A stretch of 64,000 nucleotides of DNA from Pseudoalteromonas byunsanensis (GTDB lineage Bacteria > Pseudomonadota > Gammaproteobacteria > Enterobacterales > Alteromonadaceae): assembly GCF_001854475.1 (NCBI RefSeq), contig NZ_MNAN01000007.1:1-64000 (forward strand), given 5' to 3'. This document shows positions 28,102-39,930 of this stretch, one piece after another (the first letter of the stretch is position 1; every line of letters starts with the position of its first letter). The position numbers and the translations under genes were made by a program. Below the pieces are notes generated by a model. It searched no databases. It was not told where the DNA came from and saw nothing but the letters and a program-made list of their open reading frames with translations.

Positions 28102-29481
28102 GTGCTTAACGTGATTAATTTACCAACTTGGGATGATTCCCTGATAAAAAAGTATAATGTCTCTGGCCCCAGATATACTTCTTATCCAACTGCGTTGTCT
28201 CTACAGTCAGGTTATGATGTAGCGGCGCTACGTGCAGCAATTCAAGCTTCGAGTAGTCACTCACTGTCACTGTATGTTCATATCCCATTTTGTCATCAAC
28301 TTTGCTACTACTGTGGTTGCAATAAGATAGTAACGCGCCATCAGCACAAGGCTGATACGTATTTAGATAATCTAGAGTTAGAGATAAAAGCGCAAGCACC
28401 ACTGTTTGCACATTACCAAGTTGAACAGTTGCACTTAGGTGGTGGTACCCCCACCTTTTTGAGTCCAGCCCAAATGAGTCGCCTGCTTAGCATGCTGGAA
28501 CAACATTTTACTTTTACGCCTAAGGCACAACGTAGCATAGAAATAGACCCTCGCTCATTGGCTAACAACATGCTTGAACACTTGAAGACCCTTGGCTTTA
28601 ATCGTGTTTCATTTGGTGTCCAGGATTTTAATGATCAAGTGCAAGAGGCAGTGAATCGCCCTCAGCATATGGAAGATGTGATTGCATTACTAACACAAGC
28701 AAGAGAGCTAGGATTTAAGTCCATAAATGCTGATATGATCTACGGGCTCCCGCATCAAACTCCTGAAAGCTTCGCTCAAAGTATTGAAAAGCTCATCGCA
28801 CTGAGTCCAGACAGAGTTTCTGTGTTTAACTATGCTCACTTACCCGATAAATTCGCAGCTCAGCGCAAATTAAAAGAAGCAGATATGCCTACTCCTGAGC
28901 AAAAGCTAACCATGTTTAAAAATACCCTCGCGCAAATGACGGCGGCAGGTTATCAATTTATTGGCATGGATCACTTTGCTAAAAAACAGGATGAACTGGC
29001 TATTGCACAACAGCACGGTAAGCTACATCGCAATTTTCAGGGTTACACCACTCATGGGGAGTGCGACTTACTGGGTCTGGGTGTCTCATCTATTTCACAA
29101 ATAGGCAATGCTATTTTACAGAATGAAAAAGAACTCAAGGCTTATTATGATGCCGTAAACCAACAGGGGTTTGCCATTCACAAAGGCATGAAACTAAACG
29201 ATGAAGACAAACTTAGAGCGGCGGTGATCAAGCAGCTGATCTGTCACTTCGAGTTAGATATCTCGCAATTTGAAGCAATACACAACCTAGATTTTAACAG
29301 CCACTTTGCGGATGCTCTGCGTGCCCTTGCACCACTGGCTGAAGATGGTTTAGTAGAGATAACTCCAAAAAAAATAACTGTAACTAGTAAAGGAAATCTG
29401 TTTATTCGGATCATCTGTATGTGCTTTGATGCTTACTTACAACAACAGTTAAAAACAGCACGTTTTTCGCGGGTCATTTAA
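28102..29481 (+). CDS. hemN: Oxygen-independent coproporphyrinogen III oxidase (radical SAM)
   Basis: 459 residues. The radical-SAM cysteines are C64, C68 and C71 in FCHQLCYYC, followed by GGGTPT and the HemN C-terminal domain. It decarboxylates coproporphyrinogen III to protoporphyrinogen IX without oxygen in haem synthesis. The start is a GTG at 28102, with a second in-frame GTG at 28111, and I cannot decide between them. The length matches E. coli HemN rather than the shorter HemW. Confidence 0.95.
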   Translation: MLNVINLPTWDDSLIKKYNVSGPRYTSYPTALSLQSGYDVAALRAAIQASSSHSLSLYVHIPFCHQLCYYCGCNKIVTRHQHKADTYLDNLELEIKAQAPLFAHYQVEQLHLGGGTPTFLSPAQMSRLLSMLEQHFTFTPKAQRSIEIDPRSLANNMLEHLKTLGFNRVSFGVQDFNDQVQEAVNRPQHMEDVIALLTQARELGFKSINADMIYGLPHQTPESFAQSIEKLIALSPDRVSVFNYAHLPDKFAAQRKLKEADMPTPEQKLTMFKNTLAQMTAAGYQFIGMDHFAKKQDELAIAQQHGKLHRNFQGYTTHGECDLLGLGVSSISQIGNAILQNEKELKAYYDAVNQQGFAIHKGMKLNDEDKLRAAVIKQLICHFELDISQFEAIHNLDFNSHFADALRALAPLAEDGLVEITPKKITVTSKGNLFIRIICMCFDAYLQQQLKTARFSRVI

Positions 29482-29528
29482 TGGACCCGCTCGTCTATCA
29501 GGACAATGGTGTTTATTTTCAGCGCAGG

Positions 29529-29981
29529 CTATTCTTCCATGGCTTCTTGTGCAGCTATTTTTGCGGCTATAAAGTCAACGTGAGCGACATATAAAAGCCC
29601 CGATATTTTACGAATGATATGATCTTCATGACTGTCTAAGTGACCGTCAGCGAATGCGACAAGCCAAAGTAACTCAATGATCTCGATACGTTCTATATCT
29701 GAAGTTTGACGATTTATTTGCTTAACAAATGCATATAAATCTATCGCGTGTTCAACATGCTGTTGGGCTTGGCTTAGCAGTCGTTCAACCTGTTGAGCCG
29801 CCAACTGACATCGACTAGTAAGTATGTCTCGAATTTTATCCTGTTCACTTGCCAACGTTTTACCATCAGCACGCATAACTTCAACCAATAATGCTGCAAG
29901 TGCAGTATTAAATTCAAGTTCCAGCGGCTTTGGAACCTGCGTTGTGGCGCTTTGTAATAACTTCTTCAGATGATTTAACAA
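29529..29981 (-). CDS. TerB-like helical protein
   Basis: 150 residues, all-helical and cytoplasmic. Two acidic repeats, MRADGKTLASEQDKI and AFADGHLDSHEDHII, match the DG-containing metal-binding loops of the TerB (tellurite resistance) fold. No other ter genes are near, so this is one of the common stand-alone TerB-like proteins of unknown role. It faces hemN convergently. Confidence 0.8.
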   Translation of the reverse strand: MLNHLKKLLQSATTQVPKPLELEFNTALAALLVEVMRADGKTLASEQDKIRDILTSRCQLAAQQVERLLSQAQQHVEHAIDLYAFVKQINRQTSDIERIEIIELLWLVAFADGHLDSHEDHIIRKISGLLYVAHVDFIAAKIAAQEAMEE

Positions 29982-30025
29982 CGAGATAACCCTCTGTATG
30001 TTAGACTTAATTTGATTTAAAACTT

Positions 30026-30421
30026 ATGGATCAAGCATACATGCTCTCAGAAAGGTTAAATAGCCATAATAACCAATATGTTACAAGTATATTGATTGTA
30101 TCAAGTATACTGCTACTTAGTGCTTGTCAGCATACCAAAACAGAACAAGGTAAACCCGAAAAGCATTATGACTTTGATCATAAAGTTCACTATGAGCAAA
30201 CTCAGTATAATAATGCACACTACTTATTACAGATAAAATCGGATAACTATCGGCATTTTTTGCAACAAAGTGTGTTTTTACTACGCCATAGCAAACGCTT
30301 ATGCCAAGGGAGCACTGCGCAAATTACCTTGCAACAAGGGGTGCAGAGTCTTGAAAAGTTACCAACGTCACCAAGACCATACCAGCCAGATCTCATCGCA
30401 GAGGTGCGCTGTATCAAGTAA
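30026..30421 (+). CDS. Putative lipoprotein
   Basis: 131 residues. A hydrophobic stretch (SILIVSSILLLSAC) ends in a lipobox with Cys at about residue 34. The 34-residue leader is longer than usual, so the true start may be further in, possibly a non-ATG codon. No clear ribosome site marks 30026 or the ATG at 30041. The mature part (about 98 residues) has two cysteines and no recognised domain. Confidence 0.6.
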   Translation: MDQAYMLSERLNSHNNQYVTSILIVSSILLLSACQHTKTEQGKPEKHYDFDHKVHYEQTQYNNAHYLLQIKSDNYRHFLQQSVFLLRHSKRLCQGSTAQITLQQGVQSLEKLPTSPRPYQPDLIAEVRCIK

Positions 30422-30475
30422 TTTTCAATACGGCTGGTTATCAAATCAGTACGTTCCAGCCGTTTTGCAATGTCA

Positions 30476-30892
30476 CTACTGTCTAAAGGAGTGAGCTTTC
30501 ATTACATCAACTACAACATGTATAGTATCAACCCAAGCCTGACGTAATTCACTATCCCAATCATCACCTAAACCAACTTTCAGCGTATGTAATAAGGCGT
30601 TGCCGACCGGTGTAAAATCTTTTGCTTCTACCCCATAACCAACATGACGTTCAGCTAAGCCCTGAAGTACAGGTATCAGTTTTTCCAAGTCATCTAATCC
30701 CGCAACGGCCAGCTTCAATGTCGCCATAAGTTTTTGACCTTGGGATTTGATACTATGTTTGAACAATGGTTTTAACGCTGGATCGTATTCAAATAGGGTC
30801 GTATAGAAGATATCAGCAGCTTGCTCTGAGATGGGCTCTACTTTGGCGAAGCTACTTTGTACCAATTTTTTTTGTCTTTCTGTTATAGCCAT
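30476..30892 (-). CDS. Bacterial globin (single-domain haemoglobin)
   Basis: 138 residues. Globin fold with the proximal haem-binding His at H83 (ERHVGYGV) and Phe/Tyr positions typical of the Vitreoscilla-type domain (IFYTTLFEYDPALKPLF). It lacks the reductase domain of flavohaemoglobin. It may bind oxygen or NO, and the ligand is not evident. The C-terminus converges with the lipoprotein gene. Confidence 0.9.
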   Translation of the reverse strand: MAITERQKKLVQSSFAKVEPISEQAADIFYTTLFEYDPALKPLFKHSIKSQGQKLMATLKLAVAGLDDLEKLIPVLQGLAERHVGYGVEAKDFTPVGNALLHTLKVGLGDDWDSELRQAWVDTIHVVVDVMKAHSFRQ

Positions 30893-30988
30893 GGCGCTTC
30901 CTTATACATGCAACGTCGAACCAGAACGACGCTTTAGTGACCACATAAAAATAGCCACTAAAACCCAGAAGCGCGAATTTAATTCCGA

Positions 30989-31585
30989 TTATTCATCTTT
31001 GTATCCCCAAGGAGCAGCAGGTGGTTTAATCGGTTGTGTCAGGTCAAAGTCGACTCGAAACTCTCTGCCTTCGCGGACCATGCGGTAGCTAAAGCTGTCT
31101 TCATAAATAAACATTTGCCATGTGTTGCCGGCAGATTGCGGGATACCTTGGCGAACAAATAACTCTTTGGAATACTGATCTGCCGGAAACGACTGTACAT
31201 TGTTGTATCCAGCATCAACTGTATGCCCTCCATACATGGTCGATGCATCATCACTACCATCTTGATGGCGGTGATCATGTTTTAAACTCAGACCGCTTCC
31301 TGTTTTACTGATTATCCAAGTTCGTGAAGCGTCATCACCGACATGAAACGGCACTTGTAATTGTTGCTCAGTACAATGACGCACGTGCATGATTAACTTT
31401 TTGTTCGCAAAGCTACTTGGACCTGAAGCGTTATCTACTGACACTTCTCCTTCAAATGCCTTACCGCAATGTTGAGCAATCTGATTGAAAAATGCGTCAT
31501 GGGTCGCAATTGAAACCAATGGTGCGGGGCGAGAAAAAACTGTCATACTGGCCAAAGCCAGCGTACTAAGAGCAATATATTTCAT
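30989..31585 (-). CDS. Secreted hypothetical protein
   Basis: 198 residues with a signal peptide (MKYIALSTLALASMTVFSRP, cleavage near residue 18-19). The mature part has one Cys pair (QHCGKAF and VRHCTEQ) and ends PPAAPWGYKDE. I recognise it only as a conserved exported protein type and cannot assign a function. It is separated from leuD by a terminator. Confidence 0.65.
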   Translation of the reverse strand: MKYIALSTLALASMTVFSRPAPLVSIATHDAFFNQIAQHCGKAFEGEVSVDNASGPSSFANKKLIMHVRHCTEQQLQVPFHVGDDASRTWIISKTGSGLSLKHDHRHQDGSDDASTMYGGHTVDAGYNNVQSFPADQYSKELFVRQGIPQSAGNTWQMFIYEDSFSYRMVREGREFRVDFDLTQPIKPPAAPWGYKDE

Positions 31586-31600
31586 TATCTAAGTGCCTAA

Positions 31601-31633
31601 AATAAAAAACCAAAGAGTAGCCAGCTCTTTGGT
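31601..31633 (-). terminator. Terminator of the leu operon
   Basis: ACCAAAGAG and CTCTTTGGT form a 9-bp perfect stem with a 7-base loop. On the minus strand a T-rich tail (TTTTTTATTTT) follows, 46 bases beyond leuD. Confidence 0.85.
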
Positions 31634-31678
31634 CTGTTGCAATCAAATACGTTTAAACTCGACGCTACTCTAACGCCA

Positions 31679-32278
31679 TTACTGCCAAGGTCGCTGTGTT
31701 TTTAGCTGCTGTTCAAATGCATCTATTTGATTATTAAGCTGTTCAGTTTCACCAATAAAATCTAGGCCACTAAGTAACCGAGCTTTAATGTCTGGGCGTA
31801 CTTCAAAGTCAATTGCATCAAAATACTGGCTGCGCAACTGCTGCTGTGCCAAGTCCACTTCCACTTGAATATCGTCATGCTTTTGAGTCAATTCAAAAAG
31901 CGCATCCAATGTACTGGCTGGCAGCGCAATACATAACATTTGATTGTTGCCACAGTTATTAAAGAAAATGTCAGCAAAGCTTTGCGCTAGGATAACCGTA
32001 AAGCCATATTGCTTGAGCGCCCATGGGGCATGCTCTCGAGAAGAACCACAACCAAAATTATCGCGTGTAAGTAGCACAGAAGCCCCTTTATAACACGCTC
32101 GGTTCAACACAAAGTCTGGATTTTCCTCACCACTATCTAAATAACGCCAATCATAAAATAACGCTTTGTCAAAGCCCTCGCGACTGGTCGATGTTAGAAA
32201 TTGCTTAGGAATGATCTGATCCGTATCCACGTTGTTTTTGTCTAGTGGTGCCAATAACCCTTGGTGATAACAACTCAT
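31679..32278 (-). CDS. leuD: 3-isopropylmalate dehydratase small subunit
   Basis: 199 residues, the swivel domain of the aconitase-type isomerase. NNVDTDQIIPKQF near the N-terminus and GCGSSREHAPWAL are the family signatures. With LeuC it converts 2- to 3-isopropylmalate. Its start overlaps the leuC stop by one base, indicating coupled translation of the two subunits. Confidence 0.96.
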   Translation of the reverse strand: MSCYHQGLLAPLDKNNVDTDQIIPKQFLTSTSREGFDKALFYDWRYLDSGEENPDFVLNRACYKGASVLLTRDNFGCGSSREHAPWALKQYGFTVILAQSFADIFFNNCGNNQMLCIALPASTLDALFELTQKHDDIQVEVDLAQQQLRSQYFDAIDFEVRPDIKARLLSGLDFIGETEQLNNQIDAFEQQLKTQRPWQ

Positions 32279-33678
32279 TAAGCTTGTCCTCGAATATCGG
32301 TAAAATAACCCGCAATGGCAGCAGCAGCCGCCATCGCTGGACTAACCAGGTGCGTTCGACCACCACGACCCTGTCGCCCTTCAAAGTTTCTGTTAGATGT
32401 TGACGCACAACGTTTACCCGCCTCAAGCCGGTCATCATTCATTGCCAAACACATTGAACAGCCCGGTTCGCGCCATTCAAAACCTGCGGCTTTAAAAATA
32501 TCAGCTAACCCTTCTTGCTCAGCTTGTTGTTTCACCAAGCCTGAACCTGGCACAATCAGCGCTTCAACACCTTGAGCTACATGTTTACCTTTTACGATCT
32601 CGGCTGCCGCACGTAAGTCCTCTATACGGCTGTTGGTACAAGAACCAATAAACACCGTGTCAACTTTCGCATCCGACAGCTTTTGCCCCGCTGTAAGCCC
32701 CATATATTTTAGGGCATTGCGAATAGCATCCGCTTTTATCAAATCAGTTTCAAGATCTGGGTCTGGTACCACTTCATCAATACCAATCACCTGCTCAGGA
32801 CTGGTTCCCCATGTCACCTGAGGCTGAATATCCGCAGCGTCCATTTCTACTACAAAATCAAACTGCGCGCCCTCGTCTGAATGGAAGGTTTTCCAATACT
32901 CTACGGCAGAAGTAAAATCTTCTCCTTGAGGCGCAAAGGGACGCCCTTTTAAATATTGAAACGTGATTTCGTCGGGCGCGATTAAACCAGCCTTAGCACC
33001 CATTTCAATACTCATGTTACACAGAGTCATCCGAGCTTCCATCGACAAGGCTTCTATCGCGCTACCACAAAATTCGGCAACATATCCGGTGCCCCCCGCA
33101 GTCCCCAATTTACCAATCACCGCCATAATGAGATCTTTCGCGGTGACCGTTGGACGAAGTAACCCATTAATTTGAATTTTCAGTGATTTGGCTTTTTTCT
33201 GTTGGAGGGTTTGAGTGGCCAGCACATGCTCTACTTCAGAAGTACCAATACCGTGAGCCAGTGCACCAAAAGCCCCATGAGTTGAGGTATGACTATCACC
33301 ACAAACAATGGTTGTGCCAGGTAAAGTTATCCCCTGCTCAGGCCCCATAACATGCACAATTCCTTGATTAATCGAGTTCAAATCGTACAGAACTATGCCA
33401 AACTCTTCACAGTTTTGTGCCAACGCCATAAGCTGGTTTTTAGACACATCGCTTGCGGCATCTAACGAGCGACTTTTGGTCGATACGTTGTGATCCATGG
33501 TTGCAAAAGTTTTCTCAGGGCAACGTACCACACGGTTCTTCTCGCGCAGTCCAGCAAAGGCCTGTGGAGATGTCACCTCATGTACTAAATGCCTATCAAT
33601 GTAAAGCAAATCGGTTTGTTCATTAATTTTCGCAACCACATGAGATTGCCAAATTTTGTCGTATAAGGTTTGTGCCAC
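32278..33678 (-). CDS. leuC: 3-isopropylmalate dehydratase large subunit
   Basis: 466 residues. The [4Fe-4S]-ligating cysteines are visible in FIGSCTNSR and in [11 protein letters not shown], and [15 protein letters not shown] is the catalytic region. Forms the isopropylmalate isomerase with LeuD. It is third in the leuABCD operon, 57 bases after leuB. Confidence 0.97.
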   Translation of the reverse strand: MAQTLYDKIWQSHVVAKINEQTDLLYIDRHLVHEVTSPQAFAGLREKNRVVRCPEKTFATMDHNVSTKSRSLDAASDVSKNQLMALAQNCEEFGIVLYDLNSINQGIVHVMGPEQGITLPGTTIVCGDSHTSTHGAFGALAHGIGTSEVEHVLATQTLQQKKAKSLKIQINGLLRPTVTAKDLIMAVIGKLGTAGGTGYVAEFCGSAIEALSMEARMTLCNMSIEMGAKAGLIAPDEITFQYLKGRPFAPQGEDFTSAVEYWKTFHSDEGAQFDFVVEMDAADIQPQVTWGTSPEQVIGIDEVVPDPDLETDLIKADAIRNALKYMGLTAGQKLSDAKVDTVFIGSCTNSRIEDLRAAAEIVKGKHVAQGVEALIVPGSGLVKQQAEQEGLADIFKAAGFEWREPGCSMCLAMNDDRLEAGKRCASTSNRNFEGRQGRGGRTHLVSPAMAAAAAIAGYFTDIRGQA

Positions 33679-33735
33679 TTGCTACATCCTCAACTTCGCT
33701 GACCGCCTGACGAAGACTGTCAGCTCAAATTAACA

Positions 33736-36356
<2,621 letters not shown>

Positions 36357-36380
36357 TACTTATTCCTCATCCCCAAAAAT

Positions 36381-36406
36381 AAAAAAACCCCGCAATGTGC
36401 GGGGTT
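36381..36406 (-). terminator. leu operon attenuator
   Basis: On the minus strand AACCCCGCA and TGCGGGGTT form a 9-bp perfect stem with a 3-base loop, followed by a T-run, 25 bases upstream of the leuA ATG. Upstream segments can form a competing antiterminator: GGGGT at 36440-36436 with ACCCC at 36405-36401, and GTAGTGC at 36435-36429 with GCAACTAC at 36418-36411. Confidence 0.9.
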
Positions 36407-36431
36407 CAAAGTAGTTGCTCAATTACGCGCA

Positions 36432-36500
36432 CTACACCCCACTCTCACAGTTAATCAGTAAGAGGTTAAGCAGTAGTGACAAAAGCGTGATTTTATTCAT
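36432..36500 (-). CDS. leuL: leu operon leader peptide
   Basis: A 22-codon frame, ATG at 36500 and TAG at 36432. The peptide MNKITLLSLLLNLLLINCESGV has eight leucines between residues 6 and 15, using several Leu codons, which is the hallmark of leucine-sensing attenuation. CACTAC inside the Leu codons (36478-36473) pairs with GTAGTG (36435-36430) to give the pause hairpin. Ribosome stalling at low leucyl-tRNA should free GTAGTG for the antiterminator and let transcription reach leuABCD. Confidence 0.9.
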   Translation of the reverse strand: MNKITLLSLLLNLLLINCESGV

Positions 36501-36692
36501 TGAGCATAATCGTCCTGTTGATGGATTGGCTATGTTTTAACATGGGAAACAAATCCAGATCAAGCATAAAAATTCCACGAAACATTAAATATTGAGACAG
36601 AAAAAGAAAAACAAAGCCAAAAAAACACAAAAAGCCACAAAATTAATTCACCATTACACTCCTAATGCAGAAATTAACTAGAGCTTAAGGTA

Positions 36693-37328
36693 TTACTGAG
36701 TAAATTTGTTAAATGAAATTTTTCTCAAAATCACACTAAATAAACACAACAGCAGTATAAAACAAAGCGGTCCACCACTGCTGTCAGCATCATCAGTAGG
36801 TTGTTCTGGTTCTGCCGTGTTATCACTGTCATCTTGTTCAGTGACAGTAACATGTACACTTTGCTCAGAAATAAGCGTTTGTTCAAACTTCGCTTGGAGG
36901 GTAATTTGATATGAACCGACTTGTTCTGGCGTAAAAATAAACTGACTTCCCTGATAACTAGCGCCATTGGATAGAAGCCAGTAATACTGTAGATCCAACT
37001 CTGCTTTAGCATTCAAGTCAACGAGATAGGTCAAATCCTGCCGAGTCTTTCCAGTGCTTGGTCCAAGGATATTTATAGCCGACACGTTAGGGGTGATCAG
37101 ATCAACAACTTTGATTTTTTCGGCGATTTGTTTACCATTTTGGTAAGTCAGTTTTCGCACCTGGTAGATGCCAGGCTTTTGATACTGATGTAACGGCTGT
37201 GCTTCGTGAGAATAGCTTCCATCTCCAAAGTCCCAAAAGTACTGTTCAGAGGCATTGTCTGCGGCACTCCCATGCCAAGACAAAAACATACAGAATGGGA
37301 CGACTATCATCCATAATTGCTTAAACAC
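36693..37328 (-). CDS. PKD-domain exported protein with GlyGly-CTERM-like tail
   Basis: 211 residues. Signal peptide (about 1-22), then a PKD domain (about 28-80, with the WDFGDGSYS motif) and a second Ig-like region (about 85-165). An acidic linker (about 168-187) leads to SSGGP, a hydrophobic helix and a basic end. This tail matches the GlyGly-CTERM sorting type used in T2SS-encoding bacteria with rhombosortase. Last gene of the 36.7-47.5 kb cluster, 11 bases after the next. Confidence 0.7.
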   Translation of the reverse strand: MFKQLWMIVVPFCMFLSWHGSAADNASEQYFWDFGDGSYSHEAQPLHQYQKPGIYQVRKLTYQNGKQIAEKIKVVDLITPNVSAINILGPSTGKTRQDLTYLVDLNAKAELDLQYYWLLSNGASYQGSQFIFTPEQVGSYQITLQAKFEQTLISEQSVHVTVTEQDDSDNTAEPEQPTDDADSSGGPLCFILLLCLFSVILRKISFNKFTQ

Positions 37329-37339
37329 TTAATTACTCC

Positions 37340-38401
37340 TTATCTACATTGAGGTTGGTTAGGGTCCGCAAAACAGCTAGACCGCAAAACTTCCATTTCC
37401 TCTAAATTAACCTTTGCCGCATCGAATTGCGCTTGGGCATCTGGTTGTTCATCCTCAGTTGCTACGGCTAAAAATGCTTCTGCGCGCTGCACATCTCGCA
37501 CAGCTTTGCCATAGCGTTCATCAATAGCTAACCATACATCCGAATACTGTTCGCTACTTTGCATACCTTGTAGCGATGACAGTTCATAATGACCCGAATC
37601 TTGATAGGATTCTATCATGATGCTTCGAGTTATTTTTGGCAAATTATTCAGCTCCGAACTTAACGGACCACCAAAGGTATAATCCGCCAGCTTTTGTAAT
37701 GTATCTAAACATGGCGTGATATTATTGCCTCGGCAATGTTTCGGGTTATTTGCCATAAGCTGCTCTAACCCAGCTGGTAATGCACCATTGGAGTTAGCAT
37801 CTATCGACAATACCGCGTTAGCCGCAAACTTTTCGATTTCTTTTATCTTGGTTTTAGTTTTCTTGAAAAACAGCACTCTGATTTTGATCTTGGTCACAAA
37901 CTTTTTGTAATCTTCTTCCGTGCGAAAATGTAACCGCGCATTTAGAAATAAGTCTCTACCATACCTAACCTGATAGACAAAATCGTTCCCACAGGATAGA
38001 TCTTCGTATCCGGCAACCACTTGACGCTCTTCCAGTGCGCTGTATCCTTGCTCCAACTTCAAATGCAGTTGTGATGTCAAACTCAAGGTATCGGTCGCAT
38101 TTCGATGTGTCATGGATGTCGATACGCTACCGGCAATAATGAATAGATTAACGCCACCGTGCAGTTCACCAAATGTACGTCTGCGAATTTGCGTTTCATT
38201 CTGACGTTGTAAGTAATCTAACTCCCCTGAACTTACCGGCGTATGAACAACCGTTCCAGTTAAACATTTGTCACCAACTTTATGAGTTTGCACAGCAAAT
38301 GATTTTCCCAAGTCCTGCTCAGAAAATAGTTCGCTGTAGTATCGCTGCGCCGATGCGCCTACACTGAAACACACTAGCGCCCCATACAGTATCGCTCTCA
38401 T
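37340..38401 (-). CDS. Exported protein with CDC/MACPF-like core, divergent paralogue
   Basis: 353 residues from the ATG at 38401, chosen because AAGGAGTGAAT precedes it and a signal peptide follows (cleavage near ASA/QR). Residues 141-157 contain FV....YG followed by RDLFLNARL, closely resembling the CDC strand YGRQVYLKL. A basic stretch (RVLFFKKTKTKIK, about 174-186) follows. Unlike its two paralogues it lacks the GGDP turn. The C-terminal third is helical with two Cys pairs. It lies downstream of a hairpin in the gap after the 488-residue paralogue. Fold assignment is an inference. Confidence 0.5.
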   Translation of the reverse strand: MRAILYGALVCFSVGASAQRYYSELFSEQDLGKSFAVQTHKVGDKCLTGTVVHTPVSSGELDYLQRQNETQIRRRTFGELHGGVNLFIIAGSVSTSMTHRNATDTLSLTSQLHLKLEQGYSALEERQVVAGYEDLSCGNDFVYQVRYGRDLFLNARLHFRTEEDYKKFVTKIKIRVLFFKKTKTKIKEIEKFAANAVLSIDANSNGALPAGLEQLMANNPKHCRGNNITPCLDTLQKLADYTFGGPLSSELNNLPKITRSIMIESYQDSGHYELSSLQGMQSSEQYSDVWLAIDERYGKAVRDVQRAEAFLAVATEDEQPDAQAQFDAAKVNLEEMEVLRSSCFADPNQPQCR

Positions 38402-38416
38402 ATTCACTCCTTGAAA

Positions 38417-38444
38417 GAGCCAAAACGCATACACGTTCTGGCTC
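38417..38444 (-). repeat. Intercistronic hairpin
   Basis: GAGCCA-A-AACG and CGTT-C-TGGCTC pair as an 11-bp stem. In the minus-strand transcript the one mismatch becomes a G-U pair. It lies between the stop of one CDC-like gene and the start of the next and has no strong T-run. Confidence 0.6.
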
Positions 38445-38453
38445 ATAATGGTA

Positions 38454-39920
38454 TTAACCCGCGTTAAACGCACTGCCATAGGTACTCAAAGCAGCTTCAC
38501 ATAAACGCCAATTCAAAACACCTCTGGCTGGTGCACTTGCATCAATAAATGTAGGTGCCCATCTCATGTTACGATACTTAACGCTTTCATCTTCAATCAC
38601 TGCGCCTGAACGAACAGCTTCTTGGCGTGCAATTTCACACTGTTTCCAGTCAAGACGATCCGATTGCGGTAACTGTAGCTTGGTTGCATCATAATTTGCA
38701 GGACACGTTTTTCCGCGACGTATACAGTCATCTTTCATCTTCTGAAGTTCATCTTCACATGATGTACCAAATGGATTGTCCCTACAGAACTTAGCTGCGT
38801 TGTACAGGAACCAAGCATTGTCATAGGCAAGATCTTTTATTTGCTCCACTGAAGTGCGCTGTTCTTCTGGCAAATACGCGTAGTAACTAGTGAGTAAGTT
38901 AGTCGCACGCTGCTCATCTAGTACAGCCTGTTTGAATTCATCTTCAAGCTCAGTGATCAACCACTTAGTGGCATTACGAATAGTAAGATACTCTGGTACC
39001 AGTGGACGTAATGCTAACGACGAGCTGTCATAACGAGTGGTGTAATAACGCACTACGTTGTAGTCACTTAACGTATTCAACTGACTTCTAAAGCCGTCTT
39101 TGGCATATTTAACGGCTTCATAAAACATATCGAAACACGGCTTAGGATTATCCAAAGAACAGGTAATAATGTTGTTTGGAATAATTGTTAGTAGCTGCTT
39201 AGGATCACCACCATGCTGGATTGCACGCACGGTAATTTTTACTGATGATTTAGTGTCATCTTGTAAATACTTCAGCTGACCGCCGACATTAAATACGCCG
39301 CCATATAGGTCTACATCCAAGTAACCGCCAATTTCAGATTTATCACGGTTGCTACCGTAATCGATCTTAAGGTTAACCATAATGTTTGCGCCGTATTCAA
39401 TTGCCGACACGAATTCATCACCCGCTAACTGCTGCAACTTTGCCTGATGATTTGTTGCAATATCGCTACCCGCTTGCGATAGGGTATAACCTACATTGCT
39501 ATCTTCAGGTAAAAACAGTCTCTTTTTTGGAGTGCTGCTTGCACTGAATGTATAGGAGCTTGAGTAAGTACTTGATGCCATCTCCTTCGCCAAGCTCGCT
39601 CCAGCAGAGACGCGCACAACGGGGAAGTTTACATCAATATCAACACTACCATTTAACGTGCTTAGTAGATCGTCATAGCTCATATCAATGCCAGTTTTAA
39701 ATTTCAGTTCGGTATTGCCAAACGTTTCATCAATACGCCCTGCTACAGGTTGTACATTTAAGAATCGCTTTAGCTGGCTGTCATAAGCCGTACCAATCGC
39801 AACATGATCATTGATTAGACCAGAGATTGTTGAGCCTGTGTTTGCTGCTTTAATGTCATTCGCTACTGCCGCCGAGCTGCTAAGTCCAAGCAGTAACATG
39901 TATGAGTAAATAGGTTTCAT
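38454..39920 (-). CDS. Exported CDC/MACPF-like protein
   Basis: 488 residues with a signal peptide (cleavage near VANDI, residue 20). A beta-rich core carries SVDIDVNF (92-99), a Ser-rich strand (TYSSSYTFSASS, 118-129), FVSAIEYG (170-177) then ANIMVNLKI, and VRAIQHGGDP (231-240). Order and spacing resemble the cholesterol-dependent cytolysin core (YGRQVYLKL ... AVILGGDP in pneumolysin). No undecapeptide (ECTGLAWEWWR) is seen. The C-terminal half is helical with several Cys pairs. Pore formation is an inference from these motifs. Confidence 0.55.
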   Translation of the reverse strand: MKPIYSYMLLLGLSSSAAVANDIKAANTGSTISGLINDHVAIGTAYDSQLKRFLNVQPVAGRIDETFGNTELKFKTGIDMSYDDLLSTLNGSVDIDVNFPVVRVSAGASLAKEMASSTYSSSYTFSASSTPKKRLFLPEDSNVGYTLSQAGSDIATNHQAKLQQLAGDEFVSAIEYGANIMVNLKIDYGSNRDKSEIGGYLDVDLYGGVFNVGGQLKYLQDDTKSSVKITVRAIQHGGDPKQLLTIIPNNIITCSLDNPKPCFDMFYEAVKYAKDGFRSQLNTLSDYNVVRYYTTRYDSSSLALRPLVPEYLTIRNATKWLITELEDEFKQAVLDEQRATNLLTSYYAYLPEEQRTSVEQIKDLAYDNAWFLYNAAKFCRDNPFGTSCEDELQKMKDDCIRRGKTCPANYDATKLQLPQSDRLDWKQCEIARQEAVRSGAVIEDESVKYRNMRWAPTFIDASAPARGVLNWRLCEAALSTYGSAFNAG

Positions 39921-39930
39921 TGCTTTGTCC

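Noticed and set aside
38402-38479. 26-residue N-terminal extension of the 353-residue cytolysin-like protein
   Set aside because: It would overlap the upstream gene by 26 bases. The ATG at 38401 has a good ribosome site and starts a signal peptide.
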